A stretch of 64,000 nucleotides of DNA from JBPEWY01 sp965224095 (GCA_965224095.1 OZ245039.1:2604001-2668000), one strand, 5' to 3'; counted from the stretch's first letter, positions 1 to 9,590 are shown. Numbers and translations are program-made. Notes: generated from the sequence alone by a model not told the origin.

Positions 1-1566
1 AAGAATGGGGACTATGCCTTTTTATTACACATCGTACGTTCCTTAAAACGTCACGGAAAGGGGGCAGTTATTTTACCTCACGGTGTTTTGTTTAGAGGAA
101 ATGCAGAAGCAGAAATACGTCAGAATTTAATTCGTAAAGGTTATATAAAAGGCATTATTGGTTTACCTGCCAATTTGTTTTATGGTACAGGTATTCCAGC
201 GTGTATTATTTTAATAGATAAGGAAAATGCCCAAAACCGAAAAGGTATTTTTATGATAGATGCCGGTAAAGGTTTTGTAAAAGACGGTAACAAAAACAGA
301 TTAAGAGAGCAGGATATTCACAAGATTGCCGATGTGTTTAATAACCAAGAGTCCATACCGGGATTTAGCAGAATGGTCTACCTGGCAGATATTGAAGCTA
401 ATGAATACAATCTAAATATTCCAAGATATATAGAGAGCCAGGAAACCGAAGACATACAAGATATTGAAGCGCATTTATTAGGTGATATTCCTAATGCAGA
501 TATAAAGGCATTACAACACTTTTGGGATGTATATCCTAACGTAAAAGGTGCATTGTTTACCCAAAGTAAAAGACCAAATTACAGTAGTTTAAAAGTGTCT
601 AAAGATGAGATTAAGACCACCATTTTTGAGCATCCAGAGTTTGTAGCGTTTAGTACCCAAATGGATAATTTATTCAACGAATGGAAAATAGAAACAACAA
701 CGACTTTAAAAGGCTTAACAGAAGGTTTTAACCCAAAAGAATTAATACACAGCCTATCTGAAAATTTATTGAATCAATATACCAATAAGGCATTGATAGA
801 CTCTTATGATATGTACCAGCATTTAATGAGTTATTGGTTTGAAGTAATGCAAGATGATAGTTACATCATTACCCAAGATGGTTGGAAAGCTGAAACCTAT
901 AGAATTATAGTAGAAAACAAGCAAAAGAAAAAAGTAGATAAAGGTTGGACGTGCGATCTTGTACCTAAAGACTTGGTGATTAACCGTTATTTTAAAACAG
1001 AAAAAGAAGCGTTAGAAAGTTTACAAGCTGAAAAAGAAACTATTGCAAGTGAGCTAACCGAATTAGAGGAAGAACACAGTAGTGAAGATGGTTATTTTGG
1101 GGAGATGGAAAAAGTAAACAAAGCCACTATAAATGCTCGTATTAAAGAATTAAAAGCTAAACAAAAAACTGCAGTCACCTCGAGCGCAGTCGAGAGGTCT
1201 CATAATGATGATGACTCTAATGAAATGGAAGTGTTAAAACAATATATCGCTCTACTTACCAAACAAACAGCTACCAACAAAAAGATTAAAGAAGCAGAAA
1301 AAGAGTTAGACACAAAACTCTATGCAAAATATCCAACATTAACCCAAGATGAAGTAAAACAATTAGTAGTAGATGATAAATGGATGCAAACCATAGAAAC
1401 TACTATAAAAGACGAAATAGACCACATAAGTCAACGTTTAACCAACCGTGTAAAAGAATTAGCAGAACGTTACGAAAACCCATTACCTGTTATTGATAAT
1501 GAAGTTGAAAGTTTGGAAATTAAAGTGAACGCTCACTTGCAAAAAATGGGTTTTGTATGGAATTAA
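1..1566 (+). CDS. hsdM: Type I restriction-modification DNA methyltransferase subunit HsdM (5' truncated by window edge)
   Basis: N6-adenine methyltransferase subunit of a type I R-M complex. The frame is open from base 1, so the gene starts upstream; 521 residues are visible. The visible part begins just after where the NPPF/Y catalytic motif should lie. It contains the conserved 'GKGAVILPHGVLFRG' and 'GIIGLPANLFYGTGIPACI' stretches of the HsdM core. SAM motif I and the N-terminal helical domain lie outside the window. The C-terminal third (about residues 290-500) is charged and helical, as expected for the part that contacts HsdS. Oddity: a palindromic repeat encodes about 10 in-frame residues near visible residue 391. 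The gene overlaps hsdS by 10 nt. Base composition is clearly more AT-rich than genes after 9 kb. Confidence 0.93.
   Translation, partial: KNGDYAFLLHIVRSLKRHGKGAVILPHGVLFRGNAEAEIRQNLIRKGYIKGIIGLPANLFYGTGIPACIILIDKENAQNRKGIFMIDAGKGFVKDGNKNRLREQDIHKIADVFNNQESIPGFSRMVYLADIEANEYNLNIPRYIESQETEDIQDIEAHLLGDIPNADIKALQHFWDVYPNVKGALFTQSKRPNYSSLKVSKDEIKTTIFEHPEFVAFSTQMDNLFNEWKIETTTTLKGLTEGFNPKELIHSLSENLLNQYTNKALIDSYDMYQHLMSYWFEVMQDDSYIITQDGWKAETYRIIVENKQKKKVDKGWTCDLVPKDLVINRYFKTEKEALESLQAEKETIASELTELEEEHSSEDGYFGEMEKVNKATINARIKELKAKQKTAVTSSAVERSHNDDDSNEMEVLKQYIALLTKQTATNKKIKEAEKELDTKLYAKYPTLTQDEVKQLVVDDKWMQTIETTIKDEIDHISQRLTNRVKELAERYENPLPVIDNEVESLEIKVNAHLQKMGFVWN
1173..1203. repeat. Palindromic repeat inserted in frame in hsdM
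   Basis: The stretch reads CACCTCGAGCGCAGTCGAGA and then GGTCTC. The arms ACCTCGA and TCGAGAGGT pair around GCGCAG with one bulged base. It resembles a short GC-rich palindrome that is common between genes in Flavobacteriaceae (family recall, not searched). It stands out in an AT-rich gene and keeps the frame, encoding roughly TAVTSSAVERSH in a charged linker. A degenerate relative may sit at 34647-34670. Confidence 0.6.
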
Positions 1567-2744
1567 AACAAGGTTATAAACAAACGGAAGTTGGTTTGAT
1601 TCCAGAGGATTGGGAAGTTGCAACTTTAAATGATGCTGTTGTTTTTTTAGATAATTTAAGAAGACCTATAAAATCATCTGAAAGATTACAAATGAAAGGT
1701 AATTATCCTTATTATGGAGCTTCTGGTATCATAGATTATGTTAATTCATATCTCTTTGATGATGAATTAATTTTACTCGGTGAAGATGGTGAAAACATAT
1801 TGAGTAGAAATTTGCCACTTGCGTTTATTGCAAAAGGGAAAATATGGGTTAATAACCACGCACACGTGCTGAAACCAAAAGAAGATTTCAATATTGTTTA
1901 TTTAACTGAATATTTAGAGAGTTTAGATTATAGTTTGCTTAATTCAGGAACGGCTCAACCAAAGATTAACCAACAGGTTTGTCAAAAAATCCAAGTTCTA
2001 AAACCACCACTTCCAGAACAAAAAGCCATAGCCCAAGTATTAAGCGATACCGACAATTTAATACAAGCCATAGAACAAAAACTCTCAAAAAAAAGAGCCA
2101 TTAAACAAGGTGCTATACAAGAACTCTTAACACCTAAAGAAGATTGGGAGGAGAAGAAGCTGGGCGAGGTTTCCGAAGTTTTTGGAAGAATAGGATTTAG
2201 AGGATATACTAAAAAAGATATTGTTCCTAAAGGCAAAGGAGCAATAGCATTAAGCCCATCAAATATCAATGATAACGAATTAAATTTTATAAAAAGTACT
2301 TATATATCTTGGTTTAAATATGATGAATCCCCAGAAATTAAAATAAATGTTGGAGACATAGTTTTAGTAAAAACAGCTTCAATTGGTAAAACAGCTTTGG
2401 TAAAGTATTTACCTGAAAAAGCAACATTAAATCCACAGTTAGTTGTATTCAAAAACATAAAAGTTGATAATGTTTTTCTTTCATATATAATGAAGGATAA
2501 AGTTTTTCAAAATCAAATAAAAACAAGTGTTGTAGGTGGAGTTTTGGCAACATTATCACAGGAATACATTAAGAGCTTTTTAATTCCGTTACCAAAAACA
2601 AAAGAAGAACAAACTCAAATCGCCATCATCCTTTCCGATATGGATGCAGAAATCGAGCAATTAGAACAAAAGCTATCTAAATATAAATTGGTAAAACAGG
2701 GTTTAATGCAAAACTTGTTAACGGGTAAAATTAGGTTGGTATGA
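1557..2744 (+). CDS. hsdS: Type I restriction-modification specificity subunit HsdS
   Basis: DNA-recognition subunit, 395 aa, the normal length for the family. Two variable target recognition domains (about residues 1-145 and 195-345) are each followed by a conserved helical spacer. The first spacer has 'PLPEQKAIAQVLSDTDNLI', the second 'PLPKTKEEQTQIAIILSDMD', and the two repeat each other as in canonical HsdS. The C-terminus 'MQNLLTGKIRLV' is typical. The start overlaps the end of hsdM by 10 nt, which suggests translational coupling. The next gene begins 4 nt before its end. The recognition sequence cannot be read from the protein alone. Confidence 0.93.
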   Translation: MELKQGYKQTEVGLIPEDWEVATLNDAVVFLDNLRRPIKSSERLQMKGNYPYYGASGIIDYVNSYLFDDELILLGEDGENILSRNLPLAFIAKGKIWVNNHAHVLKPKEDFNIVYLTEYLESLDYSLLNSGTAQPKINQQVCQKIQVLKPPLPEQKAIAQVLSDTDNLIQAIEQKLSKKRAIKQGAIQELLTPKEDWEEKKLGEVSEVFGRIGFRGYTKKDIVPKGKGAIALSPSNINDNELNFIKSTYISWFKYDESPEIKINVGDIVLVKTASIGKTALVKYLPEKATLNPQLVVFKNIKVDNVFLSYIMKDKVFQNQIKTSVVGGVLATLSQEYIKSFLIPLPKTKEEQTQIAIILSDMDAEIEQLEQKLSKYKLVKQGLMQNLLTGKIRLV

Positions 2745-3214
2745 AAGAAAATATACTCTTTTACATTGGTCTTTTAAAAGATTTAGCACCACTAATAATT
2801 TCATTAGTTGCTATTTGGCTTACAAGTCGCTATCAAAAGCACACAAAAAAGTTAGCTAATGATAAAATGATGAAAGAGCTCTTTACGGAGTTTAATCAAC
2901 GCTATGATGCGATTAACAATAAATTAGATGAAGTATCCAAACTAACTTTAGAGCAATGGAATAAGTTAAGTTCTAAAGAGCAATTAGTTAAAGAAGGCGT
3001 TGTTATAGACTTTTTTAATATCTGTGCAGAAGAATACCATTGGCATAAAGAAGGTAGAATAAATGGTAATATATGGGCAAGTTGGCATAAAGGTATGAAT
3101 GATATTTATAACAGAAGTAAGGTGATTCAAAACATTTGGAATGAAGAATGTAAAAATGAGGGTCATAAATCCTACTACCTTTCAAATAAGAATGACATTT
3201 TTAAAAAGGTGTAA
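2741..3214 (+). CDS. Small membrane-anchored helical protein in the R-M operon
   Basis: 157 aa, function unknown. One N-terminal membrane segment (about residues 14-28, 'LAPLIISLVAIWLTS') is followed by a basic stretch and a mainly helical soluble part rich in charged residues and tryptophan ('HKEGRINGNIWASWHKGMND'). The layout resembles DUF4760-type proteins that occur next to defence genes, but the match is only by general appearance. It overlaps hsdS by 4 nt and lies 6 nt before the DUF262 gene, so it is surely co-transcribed with the restriction genes. It may be an accessory factor or simply cargo. Confidence 0.7.
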   Translation: MKENILFYIGLLKDLAPLIISLVAIWLTSRYQKHTKKLANDKMMKELFTEFNQRYDAINNKLDEVSKLTLEQWNKLSSKEQLVKEGVVIDFFNICAEEYHWHKEGRINGNIWASWHKGMNDIYNRSKVIQNIWNEECKNEGHKSYYLSNKNDIFKKV

Positions 3215-3220
3215 ATTTTT

Positions 3221-5038
3221 ATGGATATAAAAGCAGACGTTAAAAACATATCAGAATTAAAAGACTATTCCTTTATCGTTCCAGATTATCAACGTGAATA
3301 TGTTTGGAAACCAGACGACCAGGTGGAACAATTTCTTATTGACATTGATAATGAGTTTAATCCAAATGTCAAAGAACAGAAGAGCTATTTTATTGGCTCA
3401 ATTATTATAGTAGATAATAATGGAAAGCATGATGTTATTGATGGGCAGCAACGACTTACTACAATTGTATTAGCCCTTTGTGCGTTTCGTGATTTGCTGA
3501 AACCTTTAAAAAAAGGATCAGAAGATATTGGAGAGGAATATCTAAAGTCTATTGAAGGATTACTATATTCATTTGATTTAAAAACAAAAAAGTCAACATA
3601 TCGTTTGGAACTTCAATATGAAGAAAGTAAAGGTTATTTAAACAGGCTTATAAATGGCAATGAATTTACAGAAGACAAAAGTCCATCTGTAATAAAAATG
3701 GAACTTGCCTACAACAGAATGAAATCACATTTTGACCTATATTTAAAAGAAGGATTATCCCAATTAGTAGATTATGTAGGTTATTTTTTAACGTGTATTG
3801 AAATAGTGGTTATTAAACCAGAAAATTTAAGTAGTGCTCTAAAGATTTTTGAAACTATTAATCAAAGAGGTACAAATTTAAATGCAATGGATTTGGTTAA
3901 AAACTTACTCTTTATAGAAGCTGATGAAGATGAATTTGATTACATCAAAAAAACGTGGAAGAAAATAACAAATAACCTACAGTCTTGTGGTGAAGAAAAT
4001 AGTCCGCTTCGTTTTTTACGTTATTTTTTAATGGCTCGTTATCATAATGGTATTATTAGAGAAGATGATATTTACTCGTGGATAATTTCTGCTGAAGGTA
4101 AAAAGGCAACAGACTATCAAAACAACCCATCTTCTTTTGCTAAAGAGTTAATGAAAATTTCAAAACGCTATGCAGATTTAGTAAATGCAACACAGCATAA
4201 GGATAGCAATGGTACTTATCCAGAAGTAAATAATATAGGCTATATAAACAAAGTTAAATCTCGTCAACATTTAGTATTGCTTTTGGCATTAGATATTAAT
4301 GTGTCAAACGAAGAAATTAACTATTTGGCGAAACAAATAGAAAGCTTTTTCTTTTTTAGTAACACACTAGGTATTCAGGCAAAATACAACGAAAATCTCT
4401 TTATTAAATGGGCTAATGAATTAAGAAAAGAAAAAGGCATTGAACGTATTAAACAGGTTACAGAAGATTTTATAATTCCATATATAAAAGAAAGAATGTC
4501 TAAAATACGGTCAGAGTTTCTTAATATCTTTCATTCTCATTATAATCCTCTTTATAGATTGCGATTCATTTTTGCCAAAATTGAAAACACAATTTTAAAG
4601 CAAGCCGGTTTACCTGAACAAGATTTAAAGTTTTTAGATAAAATGCAGATTGAACACATCTTACCGCAAACACCTAAAGATGGCGTTCTTCCAGATGAAT
4701 TTGAAGATGTGGATGATTATAACAAGTATGTTTACAGTATAGGAAATGTGGTTTTGCTAGAAGCGCAAATAAATCAAGCAGTTAATAATTTTAATGAATT
4801 AAAAGGAAATTGGTTTAATATGAAGCAAGAAGAATATATTAATTCAACAGTAACTTCTGTAAAACTATTAAATGATAAATTTAGAGTAGGTAATAACACA
4901 GCGTTAAATAGATTTAGAACAGATAAAGGATATGTGTTTACAAATTGGAATAAGGAAGCAATAGAAAAACGTCAAAAAATTCTATTAGAGTTGGTTTACG
5001 AAACTTGGAAATTCAACAACAAAAGAATAGACAATTAA
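3221..5038 (+). CDS. DUF262/DUF1524 (GmrSD-like) nuclease-type protein
   Basis: 605 aa. The N-terminal DUF262 domain has 'IVPDYQREYVWK' (about residues 19-30) and the ParB-like nucleotide-binding signature 'DVIDGQQRLTTIV' (about 70-82), followed by 'FETINQRGTNLNAMDLVKN' near 210-228. The C-terminal DUF1524 domain carries the His-Me/HNH nuclease motif 'MQIEHILPQTP' near residue 475 and 'IGNVVLLE' downstream. This DUF262-DUF1524 order matches GmrSD-type, modification-dependent (type IV) restriction enzymes, in which DUF262 hydrolyses NTP and DUF1524 cuts DNA. Here it lies between hsdS and hsdR, 6 nt from each neighbour, so it is probably a second restriction activity in one operon. The motifs look intact. 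Confidence 0.85.
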   Translation: MDIKADVKNISELKDYSFIVPDYQREYVWKPDDQVEQFLIDIDNEFNPNVKEQKSYFIGSIIIVDNNGKHDVIDGQQRLTTIVLALCAFRDLLKPLKKGSEDIGEEYLKSIEGLLYSFDLKTKKSTYRLELQYEESKGYLNRLINGNEFTEDKSPSVIKMELAYNRMKSHFDLYLKEGLSQLVDYVGYFLTCIEIVVIKPENLSSALKIFETINQRGTNLNAMDLVKNLLFIEADEDEFDYIKKTWKKITNNLQSCGEENSPLRFLRYFLMARYHNGIIREDDIYSWIISAEGKKATDYQNNPSSFAKELMKISKRYADLVNATQHKDSNGTYPEVNNIGYINKVKSRQHLVLLLALDINVSNEEINYLAKQIESFFFFSNTLGIQAKYNENLFIKWANELRKEKGIERIKQVTEDFIIPYIKERMSKIRSEFLNIFHSHYNPLYRLRFIFAKIENTILKQAGLPEQDLKFLDKMQIEHILPQTPKDGVLPDEFEDVDDYNKYVYSIGNVVLLEAQINQAVNNFNELKGNWFNMKQEEYINSTVTSVKLLNDKFRVGNNTALNRFRTDKGYVFTNWNKEAIEKRQKILLELVYETWKFNNKRIDN

Positions 5039-5044
5039 AAAATT

Positions 5045-8000
5045 ATGAGTAAAGTAGGCAGTATAGAACGTATTACTCAAAATAGAGTGGTAAAATTATT
5101 CCAGTCAGCATTGGGTTACACCTATTTAGGCAATTGGGAGGATAGAGAAGGCAATAGCAATATTGAAGAGGAATATTTAACCACCTATCTACGTAAAAAA
5201 GGTTATAATACTGCTCAAATCACTAAAGCCATTTATGAGCTAAAAACTACAGCTAATAATTTTAGTGATAGCCTATATACCACTAATAAAAATGTGTATG
5301 AGTTACTTCGCTATGGTGCAGATATTAAAACAGAAGTAGGTAAAAACACCGAGAAAGTACATTTTATAGATTGGAAAAATTGGGATAAAAATGATTTTGC
5401 TATTGCAGAAGAAGTAACCATAAAAGGTAACAAAACAAAGCGACCAGATATAGTTATTTATGTAAATGGTATTGCTTTAGGAGTTTTAGAATTAAAAAGA
5501 AGTACCATAACTATAAATGATGGTATTCGTCAAAATATTACCAATCAACAAGACCGTTTTATTCAACCGTTCTTTGCTACGGTTCAATACCTTTTTGCTG
5601 GAAATGATACAGAAGGCTTACGTTATGGAACCATTAAAACACCTGAAAAATACTATCTGAAGTGGAAAGAAGATATTGCAGATAACAGTAGAAATCTGTT
5701 GGACAAATATCTTTTAAAGATGTGTGATAAACAACGTTTTTTGGAAATCATCTACAACTTCATTGTTTTTGATGGAGGCGTTAAAAAATTACCAAGAGTA
5801 CATCAATATTTTGGTGTAAAAGAAGCGCAAAAGCATATCAACAGATACGAAGGGGGTATTATATGGCATACCCAGGGGAGTGGTAAAAGTATCACTATGG
5901 TGTATTTGGCAAAATGGATTTTAGAAAATAATCCAAACTCCAGAGTTGCTATTTTAACAGACCGCGATGAGTTAGATAAACAAATAGAGCGAGTTTTTAA
6001 AGATGCTGATGAAAAAATCTACCGTACAAAAAGCGGTAAAGATTTAATGCAAAAATTAAGTAATCCTACACCAAGATTATTATGTTCTTTAGTACATAAG
6101 TTTGGTAAAAGGGACGCAGGTAATTTCAAACAATTTATAAAAGAATTAGAAAGTCAACCATCACAAGTAGTTGGCGAATTATTTGTTTTTGTAGATGAAT
6201 GTCACCGTACACAAAGTGGTCGTTTGCATCGTACGATGAAAGCAATGTTACCTAATGCTGTTTTTGTTGGATTTACAGGTACGCCGCTATTAAAGAAAGA
6301 CAAACAAACAAGTTTAGAGGTATTTGGTAAATACATACATACGTATAAATTTAATGAAGGTGTTGAAGATGGTGTTATATTAGATTTAGTATATGAAGCC
6401 AGGGATATAGACCAGCACTTAACCTCTCAAAAAAGAATAGACGAATGGTTTGAAGCTAAAACAAGAGGGTTAAACGACTTTCAAAAATCTGAAATCAAGA
6501 AGAAATGGGGAACAACGCAAAAAGTATTGAGCAGTCGTTCTCGTATGGAAAGAGTGGTTACCGATATTGTATTCGATTTTAGTACCAAACAACGTTTATC
6601 CTCTCAAAATGGAAATGCAATTTTAGTAGCGAGTTCTATTTATGAAGCGTGCAGATATTATGAGTTGTTTCAAAAAACACCTTTAAAAAATACCTGTGCT
6701 ATTGTTACCTCATACACACCACATACAAGTGATATAACTACAGAAGATACTGGTGCAAGTACAGATACAGAAAAAGAGTTTATATATAATTTATATACAG
6801 AAATTTTAGGCTCAAAAACAACAGAACAATACGAAGATTGGGCAAAAGCAAAATTTACTGATGAGCCCGCAAATATGCAACTCTTAATTGTAGTCTCTAA
6901 ATTACTAACGGGTTTTGACGCACCGAGTTGTACGTATTTATATATCGATAAGAGTATGCAGGATCACGGTTTGTTCCAGGCAATATGTAGAGTTAATAGA
7001 TTAGATACAGCAGATAAACAATTTGGTTATATAGTTGATTATAAAGACTTGTTTAAAAAAGTAGAAAATGCGGTTGCCGTATATACTTCAGATTTAGATT
7101 ATGATGATTTTGAAGCGAACGATATAGATATAATGCTTCATAGCCGTTTAAAGGTTGGTAAGGAAGGATTAGATAATGCTTTAGAAGAAATACATATTTT
7201 ATGTGAACCTGTTGCACCACCTAAAGATACGTTAGCTTATATACATTATTTCTGCGGAAATACTGAGATAGAAGAAGAATTAAAAGCAAAAGAGGCGCAA
7301 CGCACAGCATTGTATAAAAAAACAGTTTCTCTCATTCGGGCCTATGCCAATATTGCGGATGAAATGGAAGAAGCAGGCTATACGGAAAGTGAAATAATTA
7401 ACATAAAGAAAGAGCTAGACCATTATTTAAAGTTACGAGAGGAAATTAAAAAGGCAAGTGGTGAAACATTGGATTTAAAAACCTATGAAGCGGATATGCG
7501 TCACTTAATTGATACGTATATTCAGGCGGATGAGCCTGAAACAATTTCCCCTTTTTCAGATATGTCTTTATTAGATATAATTGTTAAATCTGGTATTGCA
7601 GATGCTATAAATTCTTTACCTTATGGTATAAAGTCTAATCAAGGAGCAATAGCAGAAACAATTGAAAATAATGTCAGAAAGAAAATAATTAAAGAGCATT
7701 TAATCGACCCTGCTTTTTTTGAAAAGATGTCTAAATTACTATCTGAAATAATTAAAGAACGTAAGGCAAATGCTATAAGTTATGCAGAGTATTTAGAGAA
7801 GATTGCCGAACTTGCTAAAAAGGTAAATGAAGGCAAGAGTGAAGAAACACCGGACACCCTGGTAACCATAGCTCAAAGAGCACTTTATAATAATTTAGGA
7901 AATAATGAAGTATTAGCTATACTAATTGATAAGGCGGTAAAAAACGTAAAAAGAGATGGCTGGAGAGGAAATTTGCCAAAAGAACGAGAAATTAAAGCGG

Positions 8001-8134
8001 AAATTTATAAACAATTAACTTCATACTCTGATGATACAGGAATTGATATAGCCAATGAACCACCCGAGCCTTATGGTTTAAAAAATAAAGTTGAATATAT
8101 TTTTAATATTGTAAGAGAGCAGAAAGAGTATTAA
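5045..8134 (+). CDS. hsdR: Type I restriction endonuclease subunit HsdR
   Basis: 1029 aa, the usual length. The N-terminal PD-(D/E)xK nuclease domain shows 'KRPDIVIYVNGIALGVLELK' (about residues 132-151). The SF2 motor has Walker A 'TQGSGKSITM' near 274-283, the DEAD-like box 'FVDECHRTQSG' near 380-390, motif III 'GFTGTPL' near 410, and motif VI-like 'QAICRVNRL' near 645. The C-terminal helical part would bind the HsdM/HsdS core. It translocates DNA with ATP and cuts it away from unmethylated recognition sites. It starts 6 nt after the DUF262 gene; its last base is the first base of the next gene's ATG (TAATG). Confidence 0.95.
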   Translation: MSKVGSIERITQNRVVKLFQSALGYTYLGNWEDREGNSNIEEEYLTTYLRKKGYNTAQITKAIYELKTTANNFSDSLYTTNKNVYELLRYGADIKTEVGKNTEKVHFIDWKNWDKNDFAIAEEVTIKGNKTKRPDIVIYVNGIALGVLELKRSTITINDGIRQNITNQQDRFIQPFFATVQYLFAGNDTEGLRYGTIKTPEKYYLKWKEDIADNSRNLLDKYLLKMCDKQRFLEIIYNFIVFDGGVKKLPRVHQYFGVKEAQKHINRYEGGIIWHTQGSGKSITMVYLAKWILENNPNSRVAILTDRDELDKQIERVFKDADEKIYRTKSGKDLMQKLSNPTPRLLCSLVHKFGKRDAGNFKQFIKELESQPSQVVGELFVFVDECHRTQSGRLHRTMKAMLPNAVFVGFTGTPLLKKDKQTSLEVFGKYIHTYKFNEGVEDGVILDLVYEARDIDQHLTSQKRIDEWFEAKTRGLNDFQKSEIKKKWGTTQKVLSSRSRMERVVTDIVFDFSTKQRLSSQNGNAILVASSIYEACRYYELFQKTPLKNTCAIVTSYTPHTSDITTEDTGASTDTEKEFIYNLYTEILGSKTTEQYEDWAKAKFTDEPANMQLLIVVSKLLTGFDAPSCTYLYIDKSMQDHGLFQAICRVNRLDTADKQFGYIVDYKDLFKKVENAVAVYTSDLDYDDFEANDIDIMLHSRLKVGKEGLDNALEEIHILCEPVAPPKDTLAYIHYFCGNTEIEEELKAKEAQRTALYKKTVSLIRAYANIADEMEEAGYTESEIINIKKELDHYLKLREEIKKASGETLDLKTYEADMRHLIDTYIQADEPETISPFSDMSLLDIIVKSGIADAINSLPYGIKSNQGAIAETIENNVRKKIIKEHLIDPAFFEKMSKLLSEIIKERKANAISYAEYLEKIAELAKKVNEGKSEETPDTLVTIAQRALYNNLGNNEVLAILIDKAVKNVKRDGWRGNLPKEREIKAEIYKQLTSYSDDTGIDIANEPPEPYGLKNKVEYIFNIVREQKEY

Positions 8135-8847
8135 TGCAACAGATTGAATTAGGAAATATAAAAATTGAAGTTGAGCAAAAGGATATAAAAAATATTCATT
8201 TAAGCGTGTATCCACCAAATGGCGCTGTTCGTATTTCTGCTCCTAACAGAATGGATTTAGACACCATTCGTGTGTTTGCACTAAATAAATTAAAGTGGAT
8301 AAAAAAACAACAAAACACTTTTGAGAATCAAGAACGAGAAACATCACGAGATTACTTAACCAAAGAAAGTCATTACTTTTTAGGAAAACGTTATCTACTA
8401 AAAGTAATAATACATAACCATCCACCAAAAGTAGTTTTAAGACATAATACAATTGAGTTATTTGTAAGACCAAACACTTCAGAAGTAAAAAGACAAGAGG
8501 TTATTGAAGAATGGTATCGCAATGAGTTAAAAAGAATTACACCAAAATTAATAGCTAAATGGGAAAAAGTAATAGGCGTACAATCTAATGAGTTTGGTAT
8601 AAAAAAGATGCGTACTAAATGGGGTACTTGTAATATAAAAGCTAAAAGAATTTGGTTGAATTTAGAACTGGCAAAAAAGCCTTTAGAATGTATTGAATTT
8701 ATTATCGTTCACGAGTTGGTTCATCTATTAGAAGGAACCCATAATGAAGTATTCGTTAGCTATATGAATGAGTTTATGCCAAAATGGAGATTCTACAGAG
8801 AACAGTTAAACAGTTTACCTTTTAGGCACTTAGATTGGAAGTATTGA
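8134..8847 (+). CDS. DUF45/YgjP-like zinc metallopeptidase
   Basis: 237 aa. It has the DUF45/YgjP (M48-like) signature: 'KWGTCNIKAKRIWLNLELAK' near residues 165-184, then the zinc site 'VHELVHLLEGTHNE' (about 191-204), where HExxH and the following His are all present. No signal peptide, so cytoplasmic. Members of this family often follow hsdR in bacterial type I R-M operons (family knowledge), although their role there is not known. The ATG overlaps the hsdR stop (TAATG), so the two are translationally coupled. It is the last gene of the AT-rich island. Confidence 0.88.
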   Translation: MQQIELGNIKIEVEQKDIKNIHLSVYPPNGAVRISAPNRMDLDTIRVFALNKLKWIKKQQNTFENQERETSRDYLTKESHYFLGKRYLLKVIIHNHPPKVVLRHNTIELFVRPNTSEVKRQEVIEEWYRNELKRITPKLIAKWEKVIGVQSNEFGIKKMRTKWGTCNIKAKRIWLNLELAKKPLECIEFIIVHELVHLLEGTHNEVFVSYMNEFMPKWRFYREQLNSLPFRHLDWKY

Positions 8848-9257
8848 TATTGTTTTGCATTTAGATTCCCAGAACCTTCTGTACCAATATTGTTAAAACG
8901 AAATGGTTCTGCTATTATCTAAATTAAATGATTACCCGACTTAACGCTTCCCCAACCAATTAGAAATCAGAAATTCGTAATTAGAAACATTTAAAAGTTT
9001 AATCTCGTAATCGTCTATTCGTTTGTATAAGATCAGATTAAAGCAAAACCGATTCAACGAATCCACAAATCAACACTTCAACCATCAATTAGAAATGAGA
9101 AATCAGAAATCAGAAATCAGGAATCAGAAATCAGAAATCAGGAATCAGAAATTCACCCCCATAACCATTCCATTTAATCAAAACAAATCCCATCTAATAT
9201 TTCCTAATCTGGAATTCTTTTCTATTTTTACAAAATCGTAAAATTTAAGAGGTTTAT
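8848..9257. repeat. Intergenic region with heptamer repeat tracts
   Basis: About 410 bp with no convincing gene. A weak hairpin (CAGAACC near 8871 with GGTTCTG near 8904) may mark the end of the restriction operon. Two tracts of the heptamer family AAT[C/T]AG[A/G] lie at about 8957-8988 and 9085-9153, the second with roughly ten units. Between them, near 9047-9066, is CCGATTCAACGAATC, which recurs at 12737-12753 before another tract. The 72-residue open frame through the second tract merely translates the repeat. Confidence 0.75.
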
Positions 9258-9590
9258 ATGCCCTTTGAAGGAAAAATAAAACAAACCCTGGTTTCCATGC
9301 TGCTATTAGCGGCATTGGCATTCCCCGCAACGGTTCAGTTTTTCCATGTACTCGAAGGTCATGAACATCCAACCTGTAAGGAAAAGGCGGTGCATATACA
9401 TGAAGATATACCGCATTGCGACCTCTGCGCTTTTCATTTAGCTTCTTTTGATTATACCTTATACAACTACGAGCAAATAGGCGAATTTATTGTTCCTTCC
9501 CAATCGGAGAAACATATTACTCCTATTCTTGTCAGTTTATTTAAACACACTAATTCTCAGTTAAGAGCTCCTCCTTTTTATCCTGTTTAG
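9258..9590 (+). CDS. Small His/Cys-rich exported protein, candidate metal-responsive or metal-binding
   Basis: 110 aa. The N-terminus has a hydrophobic stretch ('LVSMLLLAALAFPATVQFF', about residues 11-29), a signal peptide or membrane anchor. It is followed by a His/Cys cluster (about 30-60) containing HVLEGHEHPTCKEK, HIHED and HCDLCAFH, suited to bind zinc or copper. The family is not recognised. It lies 32 nt before a TonB-dependent receptor gene and is probably in the same operon. By position it could present metal to the receptor or regulate it; this is inference from composition and context. Confidence 0.65.
   Translation: MPFEGKIKQTLVSMLLLAALAFPATVQFFHVLEGHEHPTCKEKAVHIHEDIPHCDLCAFHLASFDYTLYNYEQIGEFIVPSQSEKHITPILVSLFKHTNSQLRAPPFYPV

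Noticed and set aside
9023..9241. 72-residue open frame on the plus strand
   Set aside because: It translates the heptamer tract (repeating Glu-Ile-Arg-Asn-Gln-Lys-Ser) and ends in AT-rich leader sequence; no gene-like composition.
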